A stretch of 64,000 nt of DNA from Corynebacterium kalinowskii (GCF_009734385.1 NZ_CP046452.1:620001-684000); one strand, 5' to 3'; positions 1-9,327 are shown, counted from the stretch's first letter. Notes: generated by a model from the sequence alone, not told the origin. A program made the numbers and translations.

Positions 1-1
1 T

Positions 2-1204
2 GAGCTGGACAAGTTCTACCCAACCTCCGTGCTGGTCACGGCCTACGACATTTTGTTCTTCTGGGTCGCCCGCATGATGATGTTCGGCACCTTCGCCGCC
101 ACCGAAACCGAAGGCATGCCGAAGATCCCATTCACCGACATCTTCCTCCACGGCCTGGTCCGCGACGAGCAGGGCCGCAAGATGTCCAAGTCCTTGGGCA
201 ACGGCATTGACCCGATGGACTGGGTCAACAAGTATGGCGCCGACGCACTGCGCTTCACCCTGGCCCGTGGCACCAACCCAGGCGTCGACCTGCCAGTTGG
301 CGAGGACGCCGCGCAGAGCTCCCGCAACTTTGCGACCAAGCTGTTTAACGCCACCAAGTTTGCGCTGATGAACGGGGCTAAGGTAGGCGAGCTGCCTGCC
401 CGCGAGGAACTCACCGATGCCGACAAGTGGATCCTCGACCGCCTCGAGACCGTTCGCGCCGAGGTGGACGACTACCTCGATCGCTACCAGTTCGCCAAGG
501 CCAACGAAGCACTCTTCCACTTCGTGTGGGACGAATACTGCGACTGGTACCTCGAGATCGCCAAGACCCAGATGAACGACAACACCCAGCTCGTGCTCGG
601 TCGCGTGCTGGATGTGGTGCTGCGTCTGCTGCACCCTGCGATGCCGTTCGTCACCGAGGTGCTGTGGCAGGCGCTTACCGACGGCGAGTCCCTCGTCATC
701 GCGTCCTGGCCAACCTCCGAGATGACCAATGGCGGTCTTCCAGCAGACGAAGAAGCGGCTCGTCGTATTGAGGATGCGCAGAAACTCATTACCGAGATTC
801 GTCGCTTCCGCTCCGATCAGGGCGTCAAGCCATCGCAGTGGGTCCCAGCCCGACTGGAATTCGGGGATTTGGCTGGGCTTGAGGAGACGATTCGCAGCCT
901 GGCGCGCGTCGAGAAGCCTGCAGAGTTTAATCCGAGCGCAAGCATTGAGGTGCGCCTGTCCCAGGGCACGGTTGAAGTCGAGTTGGATACTTCCGACGCC
1001 GTGGATCTGGACGCTGAGCGCAAACGCTTGGAAAAGGACCTGAAGGTAGCGGAGAAGGAGCTGGAGACGACGGCCAAGAAGCTCGGCAATGAGGCGTTCC
1101 TGGCCAAAGCTCCGGATGCTGTTGTAGAGAAGATCCGCGCGCGCCAGACCCTTGCGAGGGAGGAATTCGAGCGCATCACTGCGCGGTTGCAGGAGCTCGG
1201 CTAG
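2..1204 (+). CDS. valS: Valine-tRNA ligase, C-terminal part (5' end outside window)
   Basis: Charges tRNA-Val with valine in the cytoplasm. Only the last ~400 residues are present; the frame is already open at base 2. The class I signature KMSKS lies at bases 179-193, preceded by the conserved FFWVARM stretch. The anticodon-binding domain follows, and the protein ends in a charged coiled-coil tail (bases ~1000-1200, [18 protein letters not shown]), the usual ValRS C-terminal arm that contacts tRNA. A folC-ndk-rne neighbourhood downstream is the normal actinobacterial context. Its TAG stop is part of the putative -10 box of the next gene. Identity is secure; the missing catalytic HIGH region is simply outside the window. 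Confidence 0.97.
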   Translation, partial: ELDKFYPTSVLVTAYDILFFWVARMMMFGTFAATETEGMPKIPFTDIFLHGLVRDEQGRKMSKSLGNGIDPMDWVNKYGADALRFTLARGTNPGVDLPVGEDAAQSSRNFATKLFNATKFALMNGAKVGELPAREELTDADKWILDRLETVRAEVDDYLDRYQFAKANEALFHFVWDEYCDWYLEIAKTQMNDNTQLVLGRVLDVVLRLLHPAMPFVTEVLWQALTDGESLVIASWPTSEMTNGGLPADEEAARRIEDAQKLITEIRRFRSDQGVKPSQWVPARLEFGDLAGLEETIRSLARVEKPAEFNPSASIEVRLSQGTVEVELDTSDAVDLDAERKRLEKDLKVAEKELETTAKKLGNEAFLAKAPDAVVEKIRARQTLAREEFERITARLQELG

Positions 1205-1207
1205 GGT
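1202..1207 (+). promoter_or_regulatory. -10 box for a leaderless Hsp70-like transcript
   Basis: TAGGGT fits the corynebacterial TANNNT -10 and lies 8 nt before the ATG at 1216, so transcription would start at or next to the start codon. Its first three bases are the valS stop codon. No clear -35 or Shine-Dalgarno sequence is visible. Confidence 0.5.
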
Positions 1208-1215
1208 ACTTAAAC

Positions 1216-2652
1216 ATGCGCTTTGGCATTGACTTCGGTACGACCCGCACGGTAATCGCATGCGTTGATCGCGGGAACTATCCGGTGGTTAACGTCATGG
1301 ATACGGTGGGGGATTCACAGGAATACATTCCTACCGTTGTCGCCCTGGACGGAGATCAGCTCGTCGCGGGTTGGAAAACCGAGGATCTTCCTGCCAAAGC
1401 ACGCTCCTTCAAGCGGCTGCTCTCGGCTCCCGGAACGAACACGCACACCCCGGTGCGTATCGGTGACGCCGAACGCCCACTGGGTGAGGTGCTGGATGTG
1501 TTCGCTCGGGAGGTAGTAGAGCAACTACGCGAGCAGTTCGACACCGATGAGATCGAAGTCGTACTCGGTGTGCCCGCGAACTCGCACTCTGCCCAGCGCC
1601 TCCTGACCTTGGCAGCATTTACGCAGGCCGGGGCCACGGTAGTTGGTATGGTGAACGAGCCGTCGGCTGCAGCGTTCGAATACACCCACCGTCACGCCCG
1701 GACTCTGAACACCAAGCGGCGCGCCGTGCTGGTTTATGACCTCGGTGGCGGTACTTTTGACTGCACACTCATGCGGATTGAAGAGCATGAGCATGTGGTG
1801 GAGAAGACCTTAGGGATCGCGCAGCTCGGTGGCGATGACTTCGACCGCCTCCTCGCAGACCTGGCACAGGCCCAGCTCGGGCGCGAACAAGACCTCGTGG
1901 ACGAGGCACGCTTTGCCAAGGAACAGCTAAAGCCACAGTCCCGCCGTCTGATTCTGGAGGTCGGTGACGAAGATGTCATCATCCCGGTGGAGGAATTCTA
2001 CGAGGCAGCGACGCCGCTGGTGGAGCAAACCTACGAGGTACTAAGGCCATTGATCGGTGATTCGGAAAACCTCACCGACACCGACATCGCCGGCATTTAC
2101 CTGGTCGGCGGTGCCAGCTCCCTGCCGCTTATTCCGCGCATGCTGCGCGAACGCTACGGACACCGCGTCCATCGCTCCCCATTGCCCACCGCCTCCACTG
2201 CCGTTGGGTTGGCGATCGCCTCGGATCCGGATTCCGACTTCCGCCTGCGCGACAAAGTCTCCCGAGGCATTGGCGTGTTCCGTGAGCGTGATGGTGGCGC
2301 CGAAGTCACCTTGGACACCGTCCTGGAGCCGGGGTTGGAAGAGCAGCACACGGCTGAGCGACGCTACTGGGCGGCGCACAATGTCGGTTGGTTCCGTTAC
2401 GTGGAGTTTTCCGCCGGTAGCCCAGGCGATTTCAGCGTCTTGGCCGAGCTGCTAGTGCCGTTCGACCCCAACTTGCGTCACTTAAGCCAAGAAGAGCTGG
2501 CCAAGGTGCCAGTGCAGCGCTGGCCGGATGGTTACCCGTGGCCGGAAGTGGTGGAGACGATCAGCATGGATTCCAACGGCATCGCTGCCATTCGCATTGG
2601 TATCCCGGCAGAAGACTTTAACGTTGCCGTCGAAGTGCGTGCGCTACACTAA
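1216..2652 (+). CDS. Hsp70-family (DnaK-like) ATPase without a typical substrate domain
   Basis: An actin-fold ATPase of 478 residues. The N-terminal phosphate-1 motif GIDFGTTRTV is at residues 4-13, phosphate-2 DLGGGTFDC is near residue 175, and the adenosine motif YLVGGASSLP is near 295. Full DnaK is about 610 residues with a substrate-binding domain and helical lid. Here only ~150 residues follow the ATPase core and do not look like that domain, so it is a DnaK relative rather than the general chaperone. It sits between valS and folC and is probably transcribed from its own leaderless promoter. The client or partner is unknown. Confidence 0.85.
   Translation: MRFGIDFGTTRTVIACVDRGNYPVVNVMDTVGDSQEYIPTVVALDGDQLVAGWKTEDLPAKARSFKRLLSAPGTNTHTPVRIGDAERPLGEVLDVFAREVVEQLREQFDTDEIEVVLGVPANSHSAQRLLTLAAFTQAGATVVGMVNEPSAAAFEYTHRHARTLNTKRRAVLVYDLGGGTFDCTLMRIEEHEHVVEKTLGIAQLGGDDFDRLLADLAQAQLGREQDLVDEARFAKEQLKPQSRRLILEVGDEDVIIPVEEFYEAATPLVEQTYEVLRPLIGDSENLTDTDIAGIYLVGGASSLPLIPRMLRERYGHRVHRSPLPTASTAVGLAIASDPDSDFRLRDKVSRGIGVFRERDGGAEVTLDTVLEPGLEEQHTAERRYWAAHNVGWFRYVEFSAGSPGDFSVLAELLVPFDPNLRHLSQEELAKVPVQRWPDGYPWPEVVETISMDSNGIAAIRIGIPAEDFNVAVEVRALH
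2645..2650 (+). promoter_or_regulatory. -10 box for leaderless folC
   Basis: TACACT lies exactly 7 nt before the folC ATG at 2658 and overlaps the end of the Hsp70-like gene. No Shine-Dalgarno sequence precedes the ATG, which agrees with a leaderless start. Confidence 0.55.
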
Positions 2653-2657
2653 TCCGC

Positions 2658-4118
2658 ATGTCTGAACACGAGGTTTCCCTGAATGAATCTGGGCTCACCC
2701 TGCCCATTGATGCCGCGGGACCCACTAATGAACCTTCCTCGCGCGAGATCACCCCGGAGGATCTCGCAGAGTTAGCGCGCGTCGAAGCAGAGCTGGATCA
2801 GCGCTGGTCGGAGACTCAAATTGATCCGACACTTGAGCGCATTGCACTCCTCATGGACCTGCTCGGCAACCCGGAGCGGTCCTTCCCAGCGATCCACGTA
2901 GCGGGTACCAACGGTAAAACCTCCACGGTCCGCATGATTGAGTCGCTCATGCGTGCTTTTCACCGCCGCACCGGGCGCACGACAAGTCCGCACCTGCAAC
3001 TGGTGACAGAGCGCATTGCCATTGATGGCCTGCCGATCCATCCGCGTGACTACGTCCGCATCTGGGAAGAGATCAAGCCCTACGTGGAGATGGTCGACGC
3101 CCGCTCTGAGGTGCGGATGAGCAAGTTTGAAGTGCTCGTGGCCATGGCCTACGCTGCTTTCGCGGACGCCCCGGTGGATGTTGCGGTGGTTGAGGTCGGG
3201 CTCGGTGGTCGCTGGGACGCGACGAATGTGCTGAACGCTGACGTGGACGTCATCACCCCGATTGGCTTGGACCACACCGGAATTCTGGGTGAGACACTGG
3301 CGGAGATCGCGGGGGAGAAGGCCGGCATCATCAAGTCCCGCTGGGATAGCGATGATTTGCTTGCCCCGCCGGACAACGTGGTGGTTATCGCCGAGCAGGA
3401 ACCGGAAGCGATGCAGGTCATTCTGGAAAAGGCTGTCTCCGTCGACGCATCCGTGGCGCGCGCCGGGTCCGAGTTCGGTGCGGTCTCGAGCACGATCGCT
3501 GTGGGCGGCCAGCAGCTCACGTTGAAGGGTTTGGGCGGCGTCTACGAGGACATCTTCCTCCCGCTGTCCGGCGAGCATCAAGCCCGCAACGCTGCAGTGG
3601 CGCTCGCCGCTGTGGAGGCGTTTTTTGGTGCCGGTGCGGGCCGTCAGCTTGATCTGGACACGGTTCGAGAAGGCTTTGCGACGGTCCAGTCTCCCGGCCG
3701 ACTCGAACGAGTCCGCGCCACCCCTACCGTCTTCATCGATGCAGCTCACAACCCACACGGCGCCCGCGCGCTGGGCGAAGCCTTGGGCCGCGACTTCTCC
3801 TTCAGCCACATCATCGGCGTTGTTTCGGTCCTGGCGGATAAGGATGCGCGTGGCGTTCTGCTTGCGCTGGAACCAGCGCTCAATGACATCGTGATCACCC
3901 AGAACACCTCCCCGCGCGTCATGGATGCATATGAGCTCGCGGAGATGGCCCGCGAAATCTTCGGCGAGGAGCGGGTATTTGTGGCTGAGCGCCTTGTCGA
4001 CGCCGTCGATACCGCCATCGAGATGGCCGATGAATACCCTGGATCCGGCATCATTGTCACCGGCTCCGTTGTCACTGCGGGTGAAGCCCGTGCCCTGTTT
4101 GGAAAGGAACCAGCATGA
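2658..4118 (+). CDS. folC: Folylpolyglutamate synthase / dihydrofolate synthase
   Basis: ATP-dependent ligase that joins glutamate to dihydropteroate and extends the gamma-glutamyl chain of folates. The Mur-ligase-type P-loop GTNGKTST is at residues ~84-91, followed by the family stretch TSPHLQLVTERI. A VEVGLGGRWDATN motif lies near residue 180 and HNPHGARAL near residue 365. The length of 486 residues is slightly above the usual 430-450 because of an N-terminal extension of about 35 residues. The start is supported by the leaderless -10 box at 2645. The stop overlaps the next start (ATGA at 4115), so the two genes are probably translationally coupled. Confidence 0.95.
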   Translation: MSEHEVSLNESGLTLPIDAAGPTNEPSSREITPEDLAELARVEAELDQRWSETQIDPTLERIALLMDLLGNPERSFPAIHVAGTNGKTSTVRMIESLMRAFHRRTGRTTSPHLQLVTERIAIDGLPIHPRDYVRIWEEIKPYVEMVDARSEVRMSKFEVLVAMAYAAFADAPVDVAVVEVGLGGRWDATNVLNADVDVITPIGLDHTGILGETLAEIAGEKAGIIKSRWDSDDLLAPPDNVVVIAEQEPEAMQVILEKAVSVDASVARAGSEFGAVSSTIAVGGQQLTLKGLGGVYEDIFLPLSGEHQARNAAVALAAVEAFFGAGAGRQLDLDTVREGFATVQSPGRLERVRATPTVFIDAAHNPHGARALGEALGRDFSFSHIIGVVSVLADKDARGVLLALEPALNDIVITQNTSPRVMDAYELAEMAREIFGEERVFVAERLVDAVDTAIEMADEYPGSGIIVTGSVVTAGEARALFGKEPA

Positions 4119-4528
4119 GTCAACCGGAGTACGGCCCACTCGGCCCTGGACACGCCCCGGCGAAAGATCCACTCAAAGGTCTGCGCGGCGTGATGGCCGG
4201 CACCCTGGTCATGGAAGCCATCTCGCTGCTGCTGGTGCTTACCGTCATCCTGAAGGTAGACAATGGCGAGCATTGGACTCCGCTGAACTGGGGCTTTGTC
4301 ACCTTTGTGGGCGTGGCAATGTTCGTGTGGGCGTTCATGCAGAAGTTGCCTTTTGCCTTGCCTGTGAACCTTGCGCTGCAGGTGCTCGCAGTAGTGGGTT
4401 TCTTCGTTCACCCTTCCATGGGCATCATGGGCCTCGTTTTTGTGGGAGTCTGGGCGTATATCCTCGTGCTGCGCAAGAACTTGATCGAGCGCATGCGTCG
4501 CGGCCTGCTCACGACCCAACACACCTAG
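4115..4528 (+). CDS. DUF4233 membrane protein
   Basis: A 137-residue protein with four hydrophobic segments: ~28-48 (VMAGTLVMEAISLLLVL), ~58-78, ~83-103 and ~105-122. It begins inside the folC stop (ATGA overlap). Small membrane proteins of this type (DUF4233) lie between folC and ndk in mycobacteria and corynebacteria, for example at the Rv2446c position. Function is unknown. The conserved place beside folate and nucleotide genes is the only clue. Confidence 0.8.
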   Translation: MSQPEYGPLGPGHAPAKDPLKGLRGVMAGTLVMEAISLLLVLTVILKVDNGEHWTPLNWGFVTFVGVAMFVWAFMQKLPFALPVNLALQVLAVVGFFVHPSMGIMGLVFVGVWAYILVLRKNLIERMRRGLLTTQHT

Positions 4529-4535
4529 GAGTTTT

Positions 4536-4856
4536 ATGCTGTCCCGGAACCTAGATTTCATCGCCGCTGCTGTTTTCGCCTTGCTTGCCGTGTACGCCCG
4601 GGCTGCGAACTTGGGTATGTGGCTGGCATTGCTGTTTATCGTCGCTGCAGGTTCCAGCCTGATCAGTGGCCTGATTAAGCGTGCGAACGCACGCAAGTTG
4701 AATGAGAATCCAATTACCCTCACCCCGGAGCAAGTAGCAACGATTCGCGACTTGAAAGCGCAGGGTAAGGGCTATGTGGCCATCAAGCAGGTGCGCCTGT
4801 GGTACCGCTACGCGGACCTAAAGACTGCAGTGGAACTAGTTGAGCAGGTAAGCTAA
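4536..4856 (+). CDS. Small membrane protein of unknown function
   Basis: A 106-residue protein with two N-terminal hydrophobic segments (residues ~7-22 and ~27-44), then a soluble basic tail of about 60 residues. It follows DUF4233 by 7 nt, with an AGGAG Shine-Dalgarno sequence (tagGAGtttt-ATG) at good distance, so it is real and co-transcribed. The tail ([20 protein letters not shown]) resembles a small helical DNA- or protein-binding module, but no family is assigned. The end of the gene carries the -10 box for ndk. Confidence 0.7.
   Translation: MLSRNLDFIAAAVFALLAVYARAANLGMWLALLFIVAAGSSLISGLIKRANARKLNENPITLTPEQVATIRDLKAQGKGYVAIKQVRLWYRYADLKTAVELVEQVS
4849..4854 (+). promoter_or_regulatory. 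-10 box for leaderless ndk
   Basis: TAAGCT is 7 nt before the ndk ATG at 4862 and overlaps the stop codon of the preceding gene. The short gap has no Shine-Dalgarno sequence. Confidence 0.55.
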
Positions 4857-4861
4857 CCAGC

Positions 4862-5272
4862 ATGACTGAACGTACTTTGATCCTCATTAAGCCAGACGGT
4901 GTTGCAAACGGCCACGTTGGCGAAATCATTGCCCGCATCGAGCGCAAGGGCCTGAAGCTCGTCGCTATGGACCTGCGCACCACCGACAAGGAAACCGCTG
5001 AGAAGCACTACGCTGAGCATGCTGACAAGCCATTCTTCGGCGAGCTGGTCTCCTTCATCACCTCCGCTCCACTGGTTGCTGGCATCGTCGAGGGCCCACG
5101 CGCTATCGAGGCTTGGCGTCAGCTGGCCGGTGGCACTGATCCAGTGTCCAAGGCAACCCCTGGCACCATCCGCGGCGACTTCGCTCTGACCGTTGGCGAG
5201 AACGTCGTTCACGGCTCCGACTCCCCAGAGTCTGCAGAGCGCGAGATTGGCATTTGGTTCCCAAACCTCTAA
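4862..5272 (+). CDS. ndk: Nucleoside diphosphate kinase
   Basis: Transfers the gamma-phosphate of ATP to NDPs and dNDPs through a phosphohistidine. At 136 residues it has the standard length. The start [13 protein letters not shown] is the family signature, and the active-site histidine sits in [16 protein letters not shown] near residues 115-130. A strong intrinsic terminator follows at 5287, so the valS-to-ndk block ends here. Confidence 0.97.
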   Translation: MTERTLILIKPDGVANGHVGEIIARIERKGLKLVAMDLRTTDKETAEKHYAEHADKPFFGELVSFITSAPLVAGIVEGPRAIEAWRQLAGGTDPVSKATPGTIRGDFALTVGENVVHGSDSPESAEREIGIWFPNL

Positions 5273-5286
5273 ATCTTTAAGTCTTC

Positions 5287-5323
5287 AAGCCGCCGCCACT
5301 GTGAAAGTGGTGGCGGCTTTTTC
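5287..5323 (+). terminator. Intrinsic terminator after ndk
   Basis: A perfect 14-bp stem (5287-5300 with 5306-5319, AAGCCGCCGCCACT arm) has a 5-nt loop and is followed by a T run. Confidence 0.93.
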
Positions 5324-5862
5324 TGTTGGTGTGCCCTCGGCTGGGTGCCTGAGACTGTGCTGGGGTAGCGATTATTCGGTTTGAATGATCGCTATTCGTT
5401 TTTCCGGCAAAGTCCCAGCAAGCAATAGTGCTACCCGCAAGTTTTTATTCCCTCTGAATGATCGCTACCGCAAGCGAGTTGAGCTTTCGAGATAGATAGT
5501 CGCCTGCACCAACGCAGCGTTGGCATCACAAGAATCCGGCCACCGTGAAGACGAAGACTAGGGGCCTGAATCAGGGATGGTCGTCGAAAAGCTCAGCTGA
5601 CAAGGCTGCGACGATGAGAGACGACGTGCCTATTGCGACCAATTCCCAGATGGATCCATTAGTAGCCGCGCTGTTCATGCACGCTTGGCTGACGATGTGC
5701 CACAATGGATAGCACGAACGCTGTTGTTCGCTCCCAGACCGTTGGGATCGCTGAGCGACAGATGGGCGTTTTAGGCTTAATAAGACGAATAGTGCGTGAC
5801 CTGCGCGGCGGCTCGACAAAGCGCCCGGGACTCACACACATAAATGAACACAGGAGTAGACC
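5324..5862 (+). promoter_or_regulatory. Long leader/intergenic region upstream of rne
   Basis: About 540 bases without a convincing gene. Short open frames on both strands run into rne or lack start signals. It contains a 12-bp hairpin (5366-5377 with 5383-5394, one T-G pair, loop GGTTT, followed by TTCGTTTTT). A second copy of the 3' arm, GAATGATCGCTACC (5456-5469), can pair even better with 5364-5377. RNase E leaders are long and autoregulatory in several bacteria, so mutually exclusive folds here would make sense. That is inference. A Shine-Dalgarno AGGAG lies just before the GTG start of rne. Confidence 0.45.
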
Positions 5863-8499
5863 GTGGCAAACGGCGCAGCACAATTTGATAGAACCCAATT
5901 GGGTGAGAAGGTCCGGGTTCACCTGTTGGCCAAGGAAATCGGCCTGACTTCTAAAGAGCTCATCGAGGAGCTGAAGCAGATCGGTTTGAAAAAGGTCGCG
6001 CAATCGACGCTGACCAAGGCCGAGGCAGAGCAGGTGCTGGATGCGCTCGCAGGGCCGGAGGACAAGCCTCAAGAGGTTGATGAGGCGATCCGCAAGCGCG
6101 TGGAAAAGAACGTGGCAAATGAGATTCATCAGATCGAGGAGAAGGTAGATCGCGAGCTCGCAGTCATCGACTTAACCCCCGAGGAAGAGCTGCTCGAGGA
6201 CATCGAACCTGCGATTACCCCTGCACCAGAAAACATTTTCATTCCGCCAATCTTTAAGGCACCAGAACCTGTAGTCGCGACGCCTCGAGAAGAAGATGAA
6301 GAGGAGTCTGCCACGCCGAAGCGTCGTGGACGTCGTGGCAAGGGCCGTGGCCGTGGGGTCGAGGAAGCCCAGCCTGAGGTGCAGGAAGAAGTCACCGAGG
6401 AGCCAGTAGGCATCAAGGGTTCCACGCGCTTGGAGGCGCAGCGTCGTCGTCGCACTGAGCTGCGTGAAGAGGGACGCAAAAAGCGTCATGTCGTCTCCGA
6501 GGCAGAATTCCTGGCTCGTCGTGAGTCCGTCGAACGCGTCATGGTCGTGCGGGAACGCGAGCGCGAAGACGGTCTCGGTCGTGTGACCCAGGTGGGTGTG
6601 CTGGAAGATTCCATGCTCGTCGAGCACTTTGTCACCTCAGACACCCAGTCCACGATGGTCGGCAACATCTACCTCGGTCGCGTGCAAAACGTGCTGCCTT
6701 CTATGGAGGCCGCGTTCATCGACATCGGAAAGGGACGCAATGGCGTCCTCTACGCCGGTGAAGTCGACTGGCGCAGCGCCGGTCTGGGTGGACGTTCCCG
6801 CAAGATCGAACAGGCACTCAAGTCAGGCGACCAGGTTCTGGTGCAGGTCACGAAGGATCCGGTCGGGCATAAGGGCGCTCGCCTCACGACGCAAATTTCC
6901 CTGGCGGGTCGCTTCCTGGTGTACGTACCTGGCGGGCGCAGCGCAGGTATCTCTCGCAAGTTGCCTGAGCCGGAGCGCAAGCGTCTCAAGGAAATCCTGA
7001 AGGAAGTTGTCCCAGGCGATGGCGGTGCGATCATCCGCACCGCTGCGGAAGGCGTCCACGAGCGCGAAATTGGCGCTGACGTCCATCGCTTGCACTCCCT
7101 GTGGGAACAGATCCAGGAGCGCACCGCAAAGGAAAAGTCCACTCGTGGCGCCAAGCCTGTCACCATGTATGAAGAGCCGGACATGCTGGTCAAGGTGGTT
7201 CGGGACTTGTTCAATGAAGACTTTGACAAGCTCGTTGTCGACGGCGCCCGTCCGTGGAACACCGTATCCGCATATGTGAATTCGGTGGCACCAGACCTCA
7301 CGGAACGACTCGAAAAGTATGAGTCCTACGACCATGGCGGTATCGACGCCTTTGAGTTCTACCGCATTGATGAGCAGCTGCATAAGGCCCTGGCTCGTAA
7401 GGTGTGGCTGCCATCAGGTGGCACCCTCGTTATTGACCGCACCGAGGCCATGACCGTCATCGACGTCAACACCGGCAAGTTCACCGGTGCCGGTGGCAAC
7501 CTCGAAGAGACCGTCACCAAGAACAACTTGGAAGCTGCGGAAGAGATCGTTCGCCAGATGCGCCTGCGCGACATGGGCGGGATGATCGTCATTGACTTCA
7601 TCGACATGGTGCTACCGGAGAACCAGGACCTAGTTTTGCGTCGTCTTACCGAAACGCTGGGTCGCGACCGCACTCGCCACCAGGTTTCCGAAGTGACATC
7701 GCTCGGCCTTGTCCAGGTCACCCGTAAGAAGTTGGGCACTGGTCTGCTCGAGACTTTCTCTACCGAGTGTGAGTGCTGCCAGGGGCGTGGCATCATCCTG
7801 CACACCGATCCGATTGATCAGGACGAGGACCGTCCGATCTACGGAAAGAAGGCAGCCAAGGCTGCTGAAAAGAAGCGCGAACCTAAGGAACACCCAGCTA
7901 TCAAGGCCTTGCACCGCGAGGATGCTCATGAAGAAGAGCACGAGGAATCGCCATCGATCGAGGAGCTGGCCGCAGCAGTCGTTTCGGTAGAACCGGACGA
8001 GGACTCGGCCGTCTCCGAGATCGAGAAGATCGCGGCGGCAGCAGTAGAGGTCGCTGACGAGCAGGATCCAGAGGAACCATCAGGTGCCTCCTACGAGCAG
8101 GCGCTGGAAGAGTTCAACAACTCGCCACGCCGTCGTCGCGCAACCCGGGGCAACTCCAAGTCGGACTTCCCGCCACGTAAGGCAGACTTCGCGCCAGAAC
8201 CAAAACCGGAGCCAGCGCCAGAGTCGGCACCTGCGCCTGAGTCAAAGCCTGACGTTGCGCCTGAGGCTGTGTCAGAGACTGGCGCGCCTCGCCGGGGACG
8301 TCGCCGAGTAGTCAAGCGCGTTGCTGCTAGGGTGGAGGAAACTCCGGCCGCCGATAAGGCGGAGCAGCAGGAAAAGGCGGAGAGGCCACAGCGCTCGCGC
8401 CGTCGCGTGGTGAAGAAGGTGGCGGAAGAGCCAGCTGAATCCCAGCAGCCACAGCAGTCTCAGGGTCGTCGACGCGCTGTTCGCCGTAACCGAGGCTAG
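5863..8499 (+). CDS. rne: Ribonuclease E/G
   Basis: Endoribonuclease for rRNA/tRNA processing and mRNA decay, 878 residues. Order of parts: an IF2_N-like segment (~12-60, VRVHLLAKEIGLTSKELIEEL); an acidic then Arg-rich linker; an S1 RNA-binding domain (~260-345); the catalytic core with its Mg-binding acidic motifs (IDVNTG ~530 and IVIDFIDM ~572); a zinc-link-type CECC (~637); and an acidic, proline-rich tail with three basic repeats of the type RRRVVK. The GTG start is chosen because it has an AGGAG Shine-Dalgarno site and begins just before the conserved IF2_N segment. An IF2_N domain on RNase E/G is unusual outside actinobacteria. Confidence 0.94.
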   Translation: MANGAAQFDRTQLGEKVRVHLLAKEIGLTSKELIEELKQIGLKKVAQSTLTKAEAEQVLDALAGPEDKPQEVDEAIRKRVEKNVANEIHQIEEKVDRELAVIDLTPEEELLEDIEPAITPAPENIFIPPIFKAPEPVVATPREEDEEESATPKRRGRRGKGRGRGVEEAQPEVQEEVTEEPVGIKGSTRLEAQRRRRTELREEGRKKRHVVSEAEFLARRESVERVMVVREREREDGLGRVTQVGVLEDSMLVEHFVTSDTQSTMVGNIYLGRVQNVLPSMEAAFIDIGKGRNGVLYAGEVDWRSAGLGGRSRKIEQALKSGDQVLVQVTKDPVGHKGARLTTQISLAGRFLVYVPGGRSAGISRKLPEPERKRLKEILKEVVPGDGGAIIRTAAEGVHEREIGADVHRLHSLWEQIQERTAKEKSTRGAKPVTMYEEPDMLVKVVRDLFNEDFDKLVVDGARPWNTVSAYVNSVAPDLTERLEKYESYDHGGIDAFEFYRIDEQLHKALARKVWLPSGGTLVIDRTEAMTVIDVNTGKFTGAGGNLEETVTKNNLEAAEEIVRQMRLRDMGGMIVIDFIDMVLPENQDLVLRRLTETLGRDRTRHQVSEVTSLGLVQVTRKKLGTGLLETFSTECECCQGRGIILHTDPIDQDEDRPIYGKKAAKAAEKKREPKEHPAIKALHREDAHEEEHEESPSIEELAAAVVSVEPDEDSAVSEIEKIAAAAVEVADEQDPEEPSGASYEQALEEFNNSPRRRRATRGNSKSDFPPRKADFAPEPKPEPAPESAPAPESKPDVAPEAVSETGAPRRGRRRVVKRVAARVEETPAADKAEQQEKAERPQRSRRRVVKKVAEEPAESQQPQQSQGRRRAVRRNRG

Positions 8500-8522
8500 C
8501 AACCACGCGGTTTGTATTCTTG

Positions 8523-8656
8523 GGCGTTTACCGGGTAGTCTTTGACAGTCGCTGTTTACAGGTAGGTAAATCGCCGTAAACGCCAAGAAAATCATTTGTC
8601 CATTCGGGCGCAATCCTGCGTCCGAGCCGAGTTCTAGATAAAGGGGTAGCCCTCCT
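8523..8656 (+). promoter_or_regulatory. Structured leader of rplU-rpmA (possible L21 leader)
   Basis: A 9-bp inverted repeat (GGCGTTTAC 8523-8531, GTAAACGCC 8576-8584) encloses a smaller one (TTTAC/GTAAA at 8555-8570). A strong 9-bp hairpin follows (8604-8612 with 8617-8625, loop ATCC). Finally AGGG (8642-8645) can pair with CCCT (8650-8653) and hide the ribosome-binding site of rplU. TTGACA at 8542-8547 may be a -35 box, in which case only part of this region is transcribed. Confidence 0.45.
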
Positions 8657-8962
8657 ATGTATGCGATCGTCAAGACCGGCGGAAAGCAGTACAAGGTTGC
8701 CGAAGGTGACCTCGTCAAGGTCGAGAAGATCGAGGGTGAGCCAGGTTCGTCCGTGGCTCTCACCCCGGTTCTGCTCGTCGATGGCGCAACTGTAACCACC
8801 GATGCTGAAAAGCTTTCGAAGGTCAGCGTTAATGCTGAGATCGTCGAGCACACCAAGGGCCCGAAGATCAAGATTTTGAAGTACAAGAACAAGACTGGTT
8901 ACAAGAAGCGTCAGGGCCACCGTCAGCCACTGACCGTTGTCAAGGTAACGGGTATCAAGTAA
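8657..8962 (+). CDS. rplU: 50S ribosomal protein L21
   Basis: A 101-residue ribosomal protein that binds 23S rRNA. It starts [18 protein letters not shown] and ends in the basic [17 protein letters not shown] segment, both diagnostic of bL21. It is followed after 39 nt by rpmA, the usual rplU-rpmA-obg order. The ribosome-binding site is a purine-rich AAAGGGG that lies in a potential stem (see leader). Confidence 0.97.
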   Translation: MYAIVKTGGKQYKVAEGDLVKVEKIEGEPGSSVALTPVLLVDGATVTTDAEKLSKVSVNAEIVEHTKGPKIKILKYKNKTGYKKRQGHRQPLTVVKVTGIK

Positions 8963-9001
8963 GCCGGCAGGCTTTTAGCTTTCCTGAAGGAGGGAAACCA
9001 A

Positions 9002-9268
9002 ATGGCACATAAGAAGGGTGCATCCTCGACCTCTAACGGTCGTGATTCTGAGGCTAAGCGCCTTGGCGTTAAGCGCTTCGGTGGTCAGCAGGTCAAGGCC
9101 GGCGAGATCCTCATCCGTCAGCGCGGAACCAAGTTCCACCCAGGCGAGAACGTTGGCCGCGGTGGCGACGACTCCCTGTTCGCACTGAAGGCTGGCGCAG
9201 TCCAGTTCTCCACCAAGCGCAACCGTCGCACGGTGAATATCGTTCCAGCTGAAGCTGTCGAAGCTTAA
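9002..9268 (+). CDS. rpmA: 50S ribosomal protein L27
   Basis: An 88-residue protein near the peptidyl-transferase centre. It begins [20 protein letters not shown], the unprocessed actinobacterial N-terminus without the cleaved Firmicutes leader. A perfect AAGGAGG-like site (gaaGGAGGgaaacca) precedes the ATG. The rplU-rpmA unit ends at a terminator at 9287. Confidence 0.97.
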   Translation: MAHKKGASSTSNGRDSEAKRLGVKRFGGQQVKAGEILIRQRGTKFHPGENVGRGGDDSLFALKAGAVQFSTKRNRRTVNIVPAEAVEA

Positions 9269-9286
9269 GCTCTAACGTTGGCATTG

Positions 9287-9320
9287 AAGCCCGCATTCCC
9301 TTTGGGGTGCGGGCTTTTTG
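9287..9320 (+). terminator. Intrinsic terminator after rpmA
   Basis: A 9-bp perfect stem (AAGCCCGCA 9287-9295 with 9308-9316), extended by inner TCCC/GGGG pairing and followed by TTTTTG. The convergent gene at 9328 may share it. Confidence 0.9.
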
Positions 9321-9327
9321 CTGCCCG

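Noticed and set aside
5659..6129. - strand frame overlapping the rne start
   Set aside because: It overlaps the conserved IF2_N part of rne and has no start signals or recognisable protein.
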